From Cohnella lupini (GTDB lineage Bacteria; Bacillota; Bacilli; Paenibacillales; Paenibacillaceae), in NCBI RefSeq assembly GCF_003386205.1, contig NZ_QRDY01000012.1, positions 86,971 through 150,970 on the forward strand: a DNA stretch of 64,000 bases, in the 5' to 3' direction. The position numbers and the translations under genes are program-made. The notes beneath the pieces are model-generated. The model searched no databases and was not told where the DNA came from. It saw only the letters and a list, made by a program, of their open reading frames with translations. Shown piece by piece: positions 52,051 through 60,836 of this stretch. The first letter of the stretch is position 1; the number at the start of each line of letters is the position of its first letter.

Positions 52051-52838
52051 TTGTATTTTTTCCTGGCAAACCGCTCTAACAAATGAACGAACCCATATAA
52101 GATGACGGAAAGCAGGGCAAGCATTGTAATGCTGACCATTACCAAATTCATCTGGAACACTTGACCTCCATAGATGATCAAATACCCGAGCCCCGCCTTA
52201 GACGATAGAAACTCTCCCATGACGACCCCTACCAGAGTCAAGCCTACGTTCACTTTCAGAGTGGCGATAAAATGCGGGACGCTCGCGGGCAGCAGCACCA
52301 TTCGAAGCATCTGCGGCTTCGTAGCCCCGAAGGACTCCATCAGCTTGAGCTTCGTCTTGCTGATTTCCCGAAAACCGCTTTCCACCATAATGATGGTCAC
52401 GATAATCGAGATCGCGACGGCCATGCCGTAGATAGAGTAGCTATCTCCCAGCCAAATATAGAAAATCGGTCCCAGCGCCACCTTAGGCAGCGCGTTAAGC
52501 ACGACCATATAAGGCTCTAATACTTTAGAAGCGAACGACGACCACCAGAAGAGAACGGCGATCGCCGTTCCGAGCAGCATGGAAACCGCGATTCCGACGA
52601 CCGTTTCCAATCCGGAAATCCAAGTATGCTTCAACAAGCTTCCTTCGAAAGCAAGCTCCCGGAAGGAGGACAGCAGCAGGGACGGCTTGCTCGTCAGCAT
52701 CGGATCGACCCAACCCCACCCGGCGGCAAGCTCCCACAACGCCAGGAATACCGCAAGCACCGATAATCGGGACAAGCCGATAAGCCACAGCTTGCGCTTC
52801 TGGATCCTGAGGTATTTCTCATAGAGAGGCGACGACAT
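52038..52838 (-). CDS. ABC permease of SsuC/TauC type
   Basis: 266 residues from ATG 52838 (GGAGGAG just upstream), overlapping the ATPase gene by 20 nt. Six membrane helices; EAA-type loop VESGFREISKTKLKLMESFG and the family ending LGYLIIYGGQVFQMNLVMVS. Membrane part of the adjacent importer. Confidence 0.9.
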   Translation of the reverse strand: MSSPLYEKYLRIQKRKLWLIGLSRLSVLAVFLALWELAAGWGWVDPMLTSKPSLLLSSFRELAFEGSLLKHTWISGLETVVGIAVSMLLGTAIAVLFWWSSFASKVLEPYMVVLNALPKVALGPIFYIWLGDSYSIYGMAVAISIIVTIIMVESGFREISKTKLKLMESFGATKPQMLRMVLLPASVPHFIATLKVNVGLTLVGVVMGEFLSSKAGLGYLIIYGGQVFQMNLVMVSITMLALLSVILYGFVHLLERFARKKYNYEA

Positions 52839-53598
52839 GCTCCTCCAGCTCCTTCCAGATCGCGTTGAAGGTTTGATGGTATCCTCCGGCTTCCCGCTTC
52901 TTCCAAGGGGACAGCCCCTCCCCTTCATCGAACCGGATCTCGTGAATATTCGAAATCGTGCTCGGACGCTTCGACATCACCATTACCCGGTCGGCCATGC
53001 TAATCGCTTCCGACAGGTCGTGGGTAACGAGAACCGCCGTTTTTCCCTGGTCCTTGATGATATGGAATACTTCTTCCGATAACGTCAGTCTCGTCTGATA
53101 GTCCAAAGCGGAGAACGGTTCGTCCAGCAGCAAAATATCCGGCTCGGCGACAAGCGTTCGTATTAAGGCAACCCGTTGGCGCATCCCTCCCGATAGCTGG
53201 GATGGACCGTGATGGGCAAAATCTCCAAGTCCGTACCTTTCGAGCAACTCCAAGGCTTTCCTTTTCGCTATACCGCGATCCATCTTGCGTATTTCCGCTC
53301 CGACCGTCAGATTGTTGAGCACGTTTCTCCACTCGAACAGGTGATCGTGCTGTAGCATATAACCGACCTTAGGAGACACTCCCGACACCGCGGCCCCGTC
53401 GATCTCGATCTTCCCGGAGGTCGGCTTCAGCATCCCGGAAATCAGGGAGAGCAGCGTGCTTTTGCCGCAGCCGCTCGGTCCCACTATGCTAATGAACTCT
53501 CCATGCTTAATGGAGAGGTTAATGTCTCGTAAAGCCTCGGTCTCCTGCTTCAAGGTAAAATAGCTCAGTCCAACATCCGTAAGTTCGATTTGCGCCAT
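52819..53598 (-). CDS. ABC ATPase of SsuB/TauB type
   Basis: 259 residues. Walker A VGPSGCGKSTLLSLISGMLK, signature LSGGMRQRVALIRTLV, Walker B ILLLDEPFSALD, H-loop VLVTHDLSEAISM. Standard for nitrate/sulfonate/taurine or pyrimidine-precursor importers. In line with the permease and binding-protein genes. Confidence 0.93.
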   Translation of the reverse strand: MAQIELTDVGLSYFTLKQETEALRDINLSIKHGEFISIVGPSGCGKSTLLSLISGMLKPTSGKIEIDGAAVSGVSPKVGYMLQHDHLFEWRNVLNNLTVGAEIRKMDRGIAKRKALELLERYGLGDFAHHGPSQLSGGMRQRVALIRTLVAEPDILLLDEPFSALDYQTRLTLSEEVFHIIKDQGKTAVLVTHDLSEAISMADRVMVMSKRPSTISNIHEIRFDEGEGLSPWKKREAGGYHQTFNAIWKELEEHVVASL

Positions 53599-53604
53599 GG
53601 CCCG

Positions 53605-54618
53605 TCAATCCGTTTTCCCGATATTTTTCACGAAGCTCATATCGACGATCTCTTCCATGTTCGCGATTTTCTCTTCGGATTTGAGTACCCCGTTCTCAAT
53701 GAGCACGTTCTGCAGCGTATCGAATTGCGCTTGGGTCATTTCAGGATTCGTCGGCCACGTGTCTTGGCTCTTGTAACGCTCGATCGATTGAATGATCAGA
53801 TCCTCCGGAGTACCCTCGAAGAACGGCGTCAGAGCCTCGGCGATCTCATCGTTGGATGCGGTCGTCAACCATTGCGCTCCTTCGGCTACCGCATTGGAGA
53901 ATTTCTGAATGATTTCCGGATGGTCTTCAATGAAATCCGAGGTTGCCACGTAAGACGTTTCAGGGAACGGGCCGAAGGCTTCCCCCAGCGATGCCGCGTA
54001 AAACGCTTTGCCTTCCTTCACCAACGTGGACGCAACCGGCTCGAACAATTGGATAAAGTCGCCCTGTCCGCTAGTGAATGCGCCCGCCATGGCCGGCGAT
54101 GCAATGTTAGTGATGACTTCCGCGTCCTTCACCTGTTCCTTGATCAGCGTCGAGTTCATGACCATCTGAGGAGCGCTGCCCGGTCTCCAGCCGATGATCG
54201 TTTTTCCTTGTACGTCGCTCCATTTGAAGTCGTCGAGCTTCTCGCGGGACAATAGGAACGAGCCGTCCTTGGACGTGAGCTGGTGGAAAACCTTGAGTAT
54301 TTTGTCGCCTTTCTGGTTGTAGATGTAGATGCTCGTTTCCGGCCCGACCATCGAGATGTCCGCCGTTCCGGCAATCAAGGCCGCCGCTCCTTTATCCGAG
54401 CCTTGCGCGGTGTTCATGTCTACGTTAAGCCCCTGCTCTTCGAAAAACCCCTTGGACATGGCCACGTAATGTGGCGCGTAGAAAATCGAACGGATGACCT
54501 CCGAGAATTTGACCGTCGTTAATTTCTCCGTATCTTTGCCTTTATTGCCGCAGGCCGCGGTTAGCAATGTTAACATGGCGACGAGTAGCACTAGCGCGGA
54601 CTTCCTCCGAACACTCAT
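53605..54618 (-). CDS. NMT1/SsuA-like substrate-binding lipoprotein
   Basis: 337 residues from ATG 54618. Signal peptide with lipobox LLVAMLTLLTAACGNKGKD. Mature part: KFSEVIRSIFYAPHYVAMSK, GFFEEQGLNVDMNTAQGSDK, LIAGTADISMVGPETSI, typical of SsuA/THI5-like binders. First gene of the three-gene importer. Sulfonate, taurine or thiamine-precursor ligands are all possible; no riboswitch was seen upstream. Confidence 0.9.
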   Translation of the reverse strand: MSVRRKSALVLLVAMLTLLTAACGNKGKDTEKLTTVKFSEVIRSIFYAPHYVAMSKGFFEEQGLNVDMNTAQGSDKGAAALIAGTADISMVGPETSIYIYNQKGDKILKVFHQLTSKDGSFLLSREKLDDFKWSDVQGKTIIGWRPGSAPQMVMNSTLIKEQVKDAEVITNIASPAMAGAFTSGQGDFIQLFEPVASTLVKEGKAFYAASLGEAFGPFPETSYVATSDFIEDHPEIIQKFSNAVAEGAQWLTTASNDEIAEALTPFFEGTPEDLIIQSIERYKSQDTWPTNPEMTQAQFDTLQNVLIENGVLKSEEKIANMEEIVDMSFVKNIGKTD

Positions 54619-54770
54619 GATGTTTTCTCTCCCTCGTTCATAGCTTTGAATAGGTATTATCCTATTCAAGGCTCCTGCCGCGCGTTCATTGGGTTTTGAT
54701 CCTTTCGGGATCTTTCGGTACAATAAGTGACATATAGAGTTAAGATCGTGTCGATTGGAGACGAAATTCC

Positions 54771-56111
54771 ATGAACAAACCGGGACGCAACGATCCCTGC
54801 TATTGCAATAGCGGCAAGAAGTACAAAAAGTGCTGCATGGATAAGGATAACGGGGATAACCATGCCGAAGTATCGGTTACTCCCGAAGCTTACCTCGAAC
54901 AGCAAGATTGGGGCTTCTACGCTTATCGTACGGTTGCCTCTTTATTCCTCAAGAAGGTTAAGGGAGAGTACGATAACAAGCCGATCATGGAGGCCCTTGC
55001 TCTATGGAGGAGATTTTCGGCCGATACCGAACCCGTCATCCGAAAATACGGAAGTTACGCCGCGGCGCTGGAGTACATGATCGTCACCATGTACGGGCAT
55101 GAGGCGACTCAAGCTCATGTTGCGAAAAAGTATGACGTCTCCACGGCGACGTTATCTAGAACTTATCAGGTTCTCTACGATTTCGCGTTGAACTTCGAAG
55201 AGGGATCTCCCCGCGCTCCTCTTGCAGTCGATCCTCGTATCGGCATGGAACAGGATATGCGGAATTTAGAGCGACTGCTCGGCGAGCAGCAGTTCGATTC
55301 GTTCGAGGAGGCACAGGCTTTTCTTGATAAGCAGATCAATCAGCCTGGAGGATTCCGTCCTCCCGCTGCGACAAAAGTATCCGTCAAGGATCAAGCACAA
55401 GATTTGGTGTATAAGGCGTACGAGGAAACGACGGCGAAGAACAGAGTCAAGTTGGCCAAACAAGCGTTAAGCCTGTATCCGAATAGCGCGGAAGCCTATC
55501 TCATTCTCGCGGACGAGGAACGAATGTTGGAGCAGTCCTTGGACTATTTGCGACGCGGGGTCGATGCCGGGGAGAAAGATCTGGGAGCGGCTTTCTTCAA
55601 GCAGAACAAGGGTCACTTCTGGGGGTTGATCGAAACCAGACCGTATATGCGGGTAAAATACCGTCTAGCCGAAATTCTATGGTACAGCGGCGAGGCGGAA
55701 GAGGCTTCCAAGCATCTGGAACAAATGATGGAATTGAGCACCGGGGATAACCTGGGTGCGCGTTACTTGCTGCTACCCGCCCTGTTATCGCTTAAGAAAA
55801 TACGCGAAGCGAGCAAGCTTCTACTTAAATACGGAGACGACTCCGCGGCCAACATCGCTTACGACCGATTCGTGATGGAATACGTGAATAACGGGTTTAC
55901 GCGGCGATTGGACGAGCTTTACCGCGCCGCACTGCAAATCAATAAGTTTGTCCCCGAATACCTGACCGGCAAGAAGAAGCTGCCCCAACAGTTACCTGAT
56001 TACGTAGGACATGGGGATCGCAACGAAGCTATCGATTACGCGTTCACTCACTCGCCGCTGTGGTCCCGAATGCCGGAGTTGGTCGAATGGATCGCAAAGC
56101 GGGAAAGGTAA
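54771..56111 (+). CDS. SEC-C zinc-motif protein with HTH and TPR-like repeats
   Basis: 446 residues. SEC-C zinc motif at 2-24 (GRNDPCYCNSGKKYKKCC). Then a helix-turn-helix-like segment (ATQAHVAKKYDVSTATLSRT) near 118-140 and TPR-like helices over the C-terminal 220 residues (ALSLYPNSAEAYLILADEER). Such proteins are widespread in Firmicutes, with no agreed role; binding to nucleic acid or ribosomes is suggested by the motif only. Confidence 0.85.
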   Translation: MNKPGRNDPCYCNSGKKYKKCCMDKDNGDNHAEVSVTPEAYLEQQDWGFYAYRTVASLFLKKVKGEYDNKPIMEALALWRRFSADTEPVIRKYGSYAAALEYMIVTMYGHEATQAHVAKKYDVSTATLSRTYQVLYDFALNFEEGSPRAPLAVDPRIGMEQDMRNLERLLGEQQFDSFEEAQAFLDKQINQPGGFRPPAATKVSVKDQAQDLVYKAYEETTAKNRVKLAKQALSLYPNSAEAYLILADEERMLEQSLDYLRRGVDAGEKDLGAAFFKQNKGHFWGLIETRPYMRVKYRLAEILWYSGEAEEASKHLEQMMELSTGDNLGARYLLLPALLSLKKIREASKLLLKYGDDSAANIAYDRFVMEYVNNGFTRRLDELYRAALQINKFVPEYLTGKKKLPQQLPDYVGHGDRNEAIDYAFTHSPLWSRMPELVEWIAKRER

Positions 56112-56154
56112 GGAAGTATTTGTTAGTATCTGAGTTTTGCCCGACGGACCCAAT

Positions 56155-56173
56155 ACCGGCACCTCGTGCCGGT
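56155..56173 (+). terminator. Hairpin after the SEC-C gene
   Basis: ACCGGCAC, loop CTC, GTGCCGGT, then TTTG. It lies 44 nt after the stop and marks the left side of array C. Confidence 0.65.
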
Positions 56174-56230
56174 TTGTGGTATGAGAGTATGCGAAGACCT
56201 GACAACAGAATAGACTTTTTCGGTGGGGGA

Positions 56231-56495
56231 ACAATCGGCAGATTAGCCGTTTTCGGCGCGGGTATTTGGTTGGTCGGGGGAACAATCGGCAGAATAGCCG
56301 TTTTTGGCGCGGGTATTTGGTTGGTCGGGGGAACAATCGGCAGAATAGCCGTTTTTGGCGCGGGTATTTGGTTGGTCGGGGGAACAATCGGCAGATTAGC
56401 CGTTTTTGGCGCGGGTATTTGGTTGGTCGGGGGAACAATCGACAGATTAGCCGTTTTCGGCGCGGGTATTTGGTTGGTCGGGGGAACAATCGTGC
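56231..56495. repeat. 51-bp tandem hairpin array C
   Basis: ACAATCG recurs at 56231, 56282, 56333, 56384, 56435 and 56486, exactly 51 bp apart: five full units and a partial sixth. Unit: TTGGTCGG, GGGAACAATCGGC, loop AGATTA, GCCGTTTTC, then a linker GGCGCGGGTATTTGG. Arms pair over about ten positions with one mismatch or bulge. It fills the gap between two convergent genes and is bracketed by two GGCAC/GTGCC hairpins. Long open frames on both strands arise from 51 being a multiple of 3 and are not genes. Confidence 0.93.
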
Positions 56496-56501
56496 ACCCA
56501 T

Positions 56502-56530
56502 AACGGCACCATGTGGCACCGCGTGCCGTT
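56502..56530 (-). terminator. Hairpin at the end of the pentapeptide gene
   Basis: AACGGCAC and GTGCCGTT pair around a 13-nt loop containing a second GGCACC copy. Mirrors the hairpin at 56155 on the other side of the array. Confidence 0.6.
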
Positions 56531-57194
56531 AAGCTTCTTTAATGACGACGCCGATCAGGCGCGCGAAGCCTCGAACTTGGTCCTCGCGGACGATGCAGCC
56601 TTGGATACCTTCCAAGGTAGCGCCGATGCTGTAAAATTCGCAGCTGCTCAGATCAATTCCCGCTAGCTTGGCGCCGGCGAATTGCGCCTGGTCGATGCTC
56701 GATTCCGCGAACTCCGTTTTCGAGAAGCTTGCTTCGTAAAAGTCCGCCTTATCCAAGTTGCTTCGGAGGTAAGATACGAACTTCATATCGGCGAACCGAT
56801 AAACGGAGTACTGTCCGTTACATTGGTCGAATTTCACATTGCGCATCGTCGTATTCGACAGATCGAATCCGAGCAGCTTGCAGTTAATGAATTGCACCCT
56901 ATGGAGGATGGAATCGCGAAAATTAACGTTCGAAAGATCGCAACGGTTGAATACGACGTCCGTCAGCTCGGCTCGCTCTAACGCAATCTGATCGAAGTGG
57001 ACGTTCTCGAATACTACTCTATCGAAAACGACCTTATCCGCCGTTTGGTTCGCGATCGTCCCCTGCCCGAACCTGCCGTTCTCGAATGATTGCTTATCTT
57101 GAATTTCATAATCTTCGATTGCAAGCTCGATTAAGCGCTCCGGAATTCTCGGCGCTTCCGGCGCGTTTGAAGATTTGTCTTTTTTCAATGCCAT
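56529..57194 (-). CDS. Pentapeptide-repeat protein
   Basis: 221 residues. From about residue 60 on, repeats of the A(D/N)LxX kind (LTDVVFNRCDLSNVNFRDSI, QFINCKLLGFDLSNTTMRNV, AQFAGAKLAGIDLSSCEFYS) predict a right-handed quadrilateral beta-helix. Some relatives protect gyrase from inhibitors, but most have unknown roles. Single gene. Confidence 0.9.
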   Translation of the reverse strand: MALKKDKSSNAPEAPRIPERLIELAIEDYEIQDKQSFENGRFGQGTIANQTADKVVFDRVVFENVHFDQIALERAELTDVVFNRCDLSNVNFRDSILHRVQFINCKLLGFDLSNTTMRNVKFDQCNGQYSVYRFADMKFVSYLRSNLDKADFYEASFSKTEFAESSIDQAQFAGAKLAGIDLSSCEFYSIGATLEGIQGCIVREDQVRGFARLIGVVIKEA

Positions 57195-57459
57195 GATTAA
57201 CCCTCCGATTCTATTAGAACACGCTCGAATAATATCCTCAGAAATAATCTAACCCTAAAATAAAGGACCGCCTCTTCCAGCCGAAAACCGACCGGAGGGC
57301 AGTCCTCTTATTATGGACGAATCGCATAGCGATGTGAAGCGGATTCGATCTCCGACTACGCCCGATGCATAGCGGGAACGCCTACCCGCGATAACGCTTC
57401 GATACAATACGATTAACCAAAGATAGCTGTTTCTGTCGATTTGCGTCGCTTTCGGAGGT

Positions 57460-57465
57460 TATAAT
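57460..57465 (+). promoter_or_regulatory. -10 box candidate for the MalT-like gene
   Basis: TATAAT at 57460-57465, 40 bp before the start codon; no convincing -35 at normal distance, which fits an activator-dependent promoter. The rest of the 310-bp gap (57195-57504) shows only a weak AGGACCG/CAGTCCT inverted pair near 57264-57314. Confidence 0.4.
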
Positions 57466-57504
57466 ATAGGAATTACGAGAATCCTGCGCATGTGGGGAGA
57501 ACCT

Positions 57505-60117
57505 ATGAAACCGATCTTGGAACCGACTCTGCTCCATACTAAAACAAGCCTCCCGGTCGCCCGGAACGATTGGGTCGTCCGAGATAGGCTTATTCAACAT
57601 ATCGAACGAAGCGCTCAAGGTAAGGTTACCCTCTTAAGCGCGCCTGCGGGTTTCGGCAAAACGACTTTGCTTAGCCAATGGATCCGCCAAACCGAACGTA
57701 CCGCGGCATGGGTTTCCTTGGACGACATGGATAACGATCCCGTCCGCTTCTGGAGATACGTCGCCGAGGCGCTATTTTCCTCATACTCGGGGAAAAACGG
57801 GAAAGCCTTCGATCAGCTCGTGCGAACGCTGCCCGGCTTGTCCTCCAGCACGTTTCTGGATGCGTTGATCAATCGGCTCGAAGAGGCGTCCCATCCCGTA
57901 ACCCTCATTCTGGAGGATTATCACCTCATCGCCGAATCGCGAATTCATGAAGGGTTAACTTACTTCATCGAACATCTTCCGCGGCATATCCATATTATCG
58001 TTTCCAGCCGGAGCGATTTGCCTTTTCCCACGGCCAAGTGGAAAGTCCGGGAAGAGCTTGCCGTTATCGATGCGTTGCAGTTGAAATTCACGTTGGAAGA
58101 AACGGGTGCTTTCTGCCGGGGAATTCCGAATATTCCGTTCGTCCTCCCTCATATCGAGAAGCTGTACGATCAGACGGAAGGCTGGATCACGGGACTCCAA
58201 TTGGCGTCTATCTCTCTTCGGGAATCTACCGATTTCGAACGCTTCATCGGGGAGTTCAAGGGCTATCATCGCAATGTCGCGGAATATTTATTCCAAGAGG
58301 TCGTCGCCAAGCTTCCAGAAGACGTTCGGAAATTTCTATTAAGCACCTCCGCTTTAGGGCGCTTCGACGCGAAAGCTTGCAATGCCGTCACGCGAGGAAG
58401 CAACGGTGCCGTTATGCTGGATAAGCTCAAAACCTGGAATTTATTTCTCGTTCCGTTAGACGGCTACGATACCTGGTTCCGATATCACCATCTATTCTCC
58501 GAATTTTTGCGTAATCGGGTTAGGAAGAACGATCACGCGATGTGGGTTTCCGCGAACTTGGCGGCGAGTAAAAGCTTGGCTGCCAGAGGATTGATGGATG
58601 AAGCGATCGATCACGCCATCGCGGCGGAAGAGTTCTCCCTTACGGAGAGCCTGCTTACCCGGCATGCGACCCACGTTCTGAAGAGGGGAGAATTCCCCAC
58701 CTTGATTCGCTGGTTCGACAGCTTCCCGCCGGAGGCGGAGCTTTCGCCGGAAATGTCCCTTCTATATGCTTTCCTTCTCGTCGTTACGGGGCAGCCCGCG
58801 CGCGCCGACAAGCTGCTAGCCGGACTTGAGAAGCACTTCCTCGAAATGGAACCCGGCGAAGCTCGCCAACAATTGCAAAGCGGCTTGCTGTTCGTGAAGT
58901 CGAACCTCTTATTCACGGGCGGGGATTTCGAGCAATGGTTTTCGTTTATCGGCGGGATTCTGGACGATATTCTGCCGCATAACCCCGTATTCTATAATTT
59001 TAATTACAATATGACGGACCCTCTGGTCCGCAGGACCGCTTTCGGATTAAAAGGGGTGCTTAACGGCAATACGGAGACGATAGGCAGGCTGTTCGCGGAC
59101 GTGCTGGAGAAGCATGGTTGGGGAGATTCGTTAATCAATCTGTACGTCGTTCAATCGCTTGCGGAAGGCTTCTACGAATGGAACCGCTTGGAAGAGTGCC
59201 AGGATTTGCTTCATAAAGTCGAGCGGGCCGCCAGATTGAAGCTCGTACCCGGATTATACGTTCCGAATCGGATTACGCAGGCTAAGCTGCATAGACTGCG
59301 CAAGCAACTCGATCTCGCGCACGAGGCATTGGACGAGGCGCTGCAATTCGTATCCATGTTGGACGTCGCGCATTGGACCGACCATCTCGTCGCGGAGAAA
59401 GTGATGCTTTATTTGTCCGCCGGCCAGCTATCCGCGGCTAAGAAGGAAGCGGCTAAACTCCGCATGAGCGTTAAAGACAGACCTACGTATCATAGGGAGT
59501 TCGAGTATATCGCGTTCTCCCGGCTTCTTGGCGCTCAGCGCAAAGAGACCGAAGCGCTTCGCTTGCTGGAAGCTCTTAAGCCGCAAGCGGTGAGGGAGGG
59601 CAGCCTTATGAGCATCGCCGAAATCGCCATCGGACAAGCGATTATGCTGGATCGACTGGGACAGCGAACGAATTCGATGCGAATGCTTCAAGAAGCATTA
59701 ACCGTCGGAGAAGCCAACGGTTATACTCGCAGCTTCGTCGACGTCGGGGAACCGATGGAGAAGCTTCTGCATCGGTTGATTTCGCATGAGTACGCCGATG
59801 AAGACGGACAATCCTCAGCTTCCTCAACGGTGTCGGAAAGCTATATCCGAATGTTGCTTAGCCTGTTCCCGCAACGGCAAGAACGGGAAGCCTCTTCCTC
59901 GCTTCCCGTTCTCGTCGAACCGTTGACCCCCGCGGAGATCAACCTGCTATATTTAATTAGCCAGGGCTTTTCCAATAAACTGATCGCGGGGAAGCTTTCC
60001 CTCTCCGAGGGATCGGTTAAGGTGTATACCTCGCGCATATACGGAAAGCTTGGCGTCTCATCGCGGACTCAAGCCGTCGTCGCCGCCCAACGTCTGCAGT
60101 TGCTTCCGGAAAGCTGA
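57505..60117 (+). CDS. MalT-like LuxR-family ATP-dependent regulator
   Basis: 870 residues from ATG 57505 (GGGGAGA six nt upstream). STAND-type ATPase at 30-300: Walker A LLSAPAGFGKTTLLSQWI, Walker B-like VTLILEDYHLIAES, then winged-helix; a TPR-like superhelix in the middle; C-terminal LuxR helix-turn-helix (LTPAEINLLYLISQGFSNKL, ...SEGSVKVYTSRIYGKLGVSS). Proteins of this kind are activators switched by a small ligand and ATP. Its target is not evident; the neighbour beyond it is convergent. Confidence 0.93.
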   Translation: MKPILEPTLLHTKTSLPVARNDWVVRDRLIQHIERSAQGKVTLLSAPAGFGKTTLLSQWIRQTERTAAWVSLDDMDNDPVRFWRYVAEALFSSYSGKNGKAFDQLVRTLPGLSSSTFLDALINRLEEASHPVTLILEDYHLIAESRIHEGLTYFIEHLPRHIHIIVSSRSDLPFPTAKWKVREELAVIDALQLKFTLEETGAFCRGIPNIPFVLPHIEKLYDQTEGWITGLQLASISLRESTDFERFIGEFKGYHRNVAEYLFQEVVAKLPEDVRKFLLSTSALGRFDAKACNAVTRGSNGAVMLDKLKTWNLFLVPLDGYDTWFRYHHLFSEFLRNRVRKNDHAMWVSANLAASKSLAARGLMDEAIDHAIAAEEFSLTESLLTRHATHVLKRGEFPTLIRWFDSFPPEAELSPEMSLLYAFLLVVTGQPARADKLLAGLEKHFLEMEPGEARQQLQSGLLFVKSNLLFTGGDFEQWFSFIGGILDDILPHNPVFYNFNYNMTDPLVRRTAFGLKGVLNGNTETIGRLFADVLEKHGWGDSLINLYVVQSLAEGFYEWNRLEECQDLLHKVERAARLKLVPGLYVPNRITQAKLHRLRKQLDLAHEALDEALQFVSMLDVAHWTDHLVAEKVMLYLSAGQLSAAKKEAAKLRMSVKDRPTYHREFEYIAFSRLLGAQRKETEALRLLEALKPQAVREGSLMSIAEIAIGQAIMLDRLGQRTNSMRMLQEALTVGEANGYTRSFVDVGEPMEKLLHRLISHEYADEDGQSSASSTVSESYIRMLLSLFPQRQEREASSSLPVLVEPLTPAEINLLYLISQGFSNKLIAGKLSLSEGSVKVYTSRIYGKLGVSSRTQAVVAAQRLQLLPES

Positions 60118-60137
60118 TGCCGTAGTATCGTTGGCTC

Positions 60138-60183
60138 CGCCATCCTTCCTTTTGTCGTTCACAGTACGTACAGAAGGATGGCG
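60138..60183. terminator. Bidirectional hairpin between LuxR and hemolysin III genes
   Basis: CGCCATCCTTC and GAAGGATGGCG pair perfectly around a 24-nt loop. The right arm is inside the end of the hemolysin III gene. Confidence 0.65.
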
Positions 60184-60797
60184 AAGAAATGCATAACCGA
60201 GCCCCCGACGACGAAAAGGTGCCACAGTGCATGGTGATAGGGAAACCCGCGCCAGATGTAAAATACGGAGCCGACCGTATAGAGGAGTCCGCCGATGATC
60301 AGCAACCGTATCCCTTCGGGCTGGAGCAAATCGTTCAACGGTTTCCACGCGAACACGATCAACCATCCCATCATGACGTAGAACAGCGTGGACAGGACCA
60401 GAAATTTTTTCGTAAAAAACGCTTTGAATACGACTCCGCCTATCGCTAGACCCCAGACGATGCCGAACAACGTCCATCCGAGCGGGCTCCGTAAAGTCAC
60501 GAGCAACAACGGCGTGTAGGTTCCGGCGATAAAGAGGTAGATGCAGGAATGGTCGAACGTCTCGAACAGATCCTTAACCTTGCCTTCGGGAAAAGAATGG
60601 ACAAGCGTGGATGCGGTATAGAGCATAAGCATCGTAACGCCGAAAATCGTGAAGCTCACGACATGCCAAGCGGTCCCCTGGAGACTAGCGAATACGATCA
60701 ATATAACGAGGCCGGCAATGCTCAGCAACGTCCCCAGGCCATGCGTAATGGCGTTCGCTATCTCTTCTTTCTTCGTATACACATGAGTATCCGCCAT
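60159..60797 (-). CDS. Hemolysin III / PAQR-family membrane protein
   Basis: 212 residues. Seven membrane helices; motifs EEIANAITHGLGTLLSIAGL, FDHSCIYLFIAGTYTPLLLV and YHHALWHLFVVGGSVMHFFA carry the family's metal-binding Ser, Asp and three His. Similar to YqfA/HlyIII; despite the name, a lipid or membrane-fluidity role is favoured in relatives. Confidence 0.94.
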   Translation of the reverse strand: MADTHVYTKKEEIANAITHGLGTLLSIAGLVILIVFASLQGTAWHVVSFTIFGVTMLMLYTASTLVHSFPEGKVKDLFETFDHSCIYLFIAGTYTPLLLVTLRSPLGWTLFGIVWGLAIGGVVFKAFFTKKFLVLSTLFYVMMGWLIVFAWKPLNDLLQPEGIRLLIIGGLLYTVGSVFYIWRGFPYHHALWHLFVVGGSVMHFFAILLYVL

Positions 60798-60836
60798 TAT
60801 TTCACCCCTTTCCCTAGTATAACCGGGAACAAATCA

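Noticed and set aside
55992..56519. Open frames on both strands through array C with 17-residue repeats
   Set aside because: A 51-bp unit keeps every frame in phase, so repeats stay open by construction. No ribosome site, and the frame overlaps the end of the SEC-C gene.
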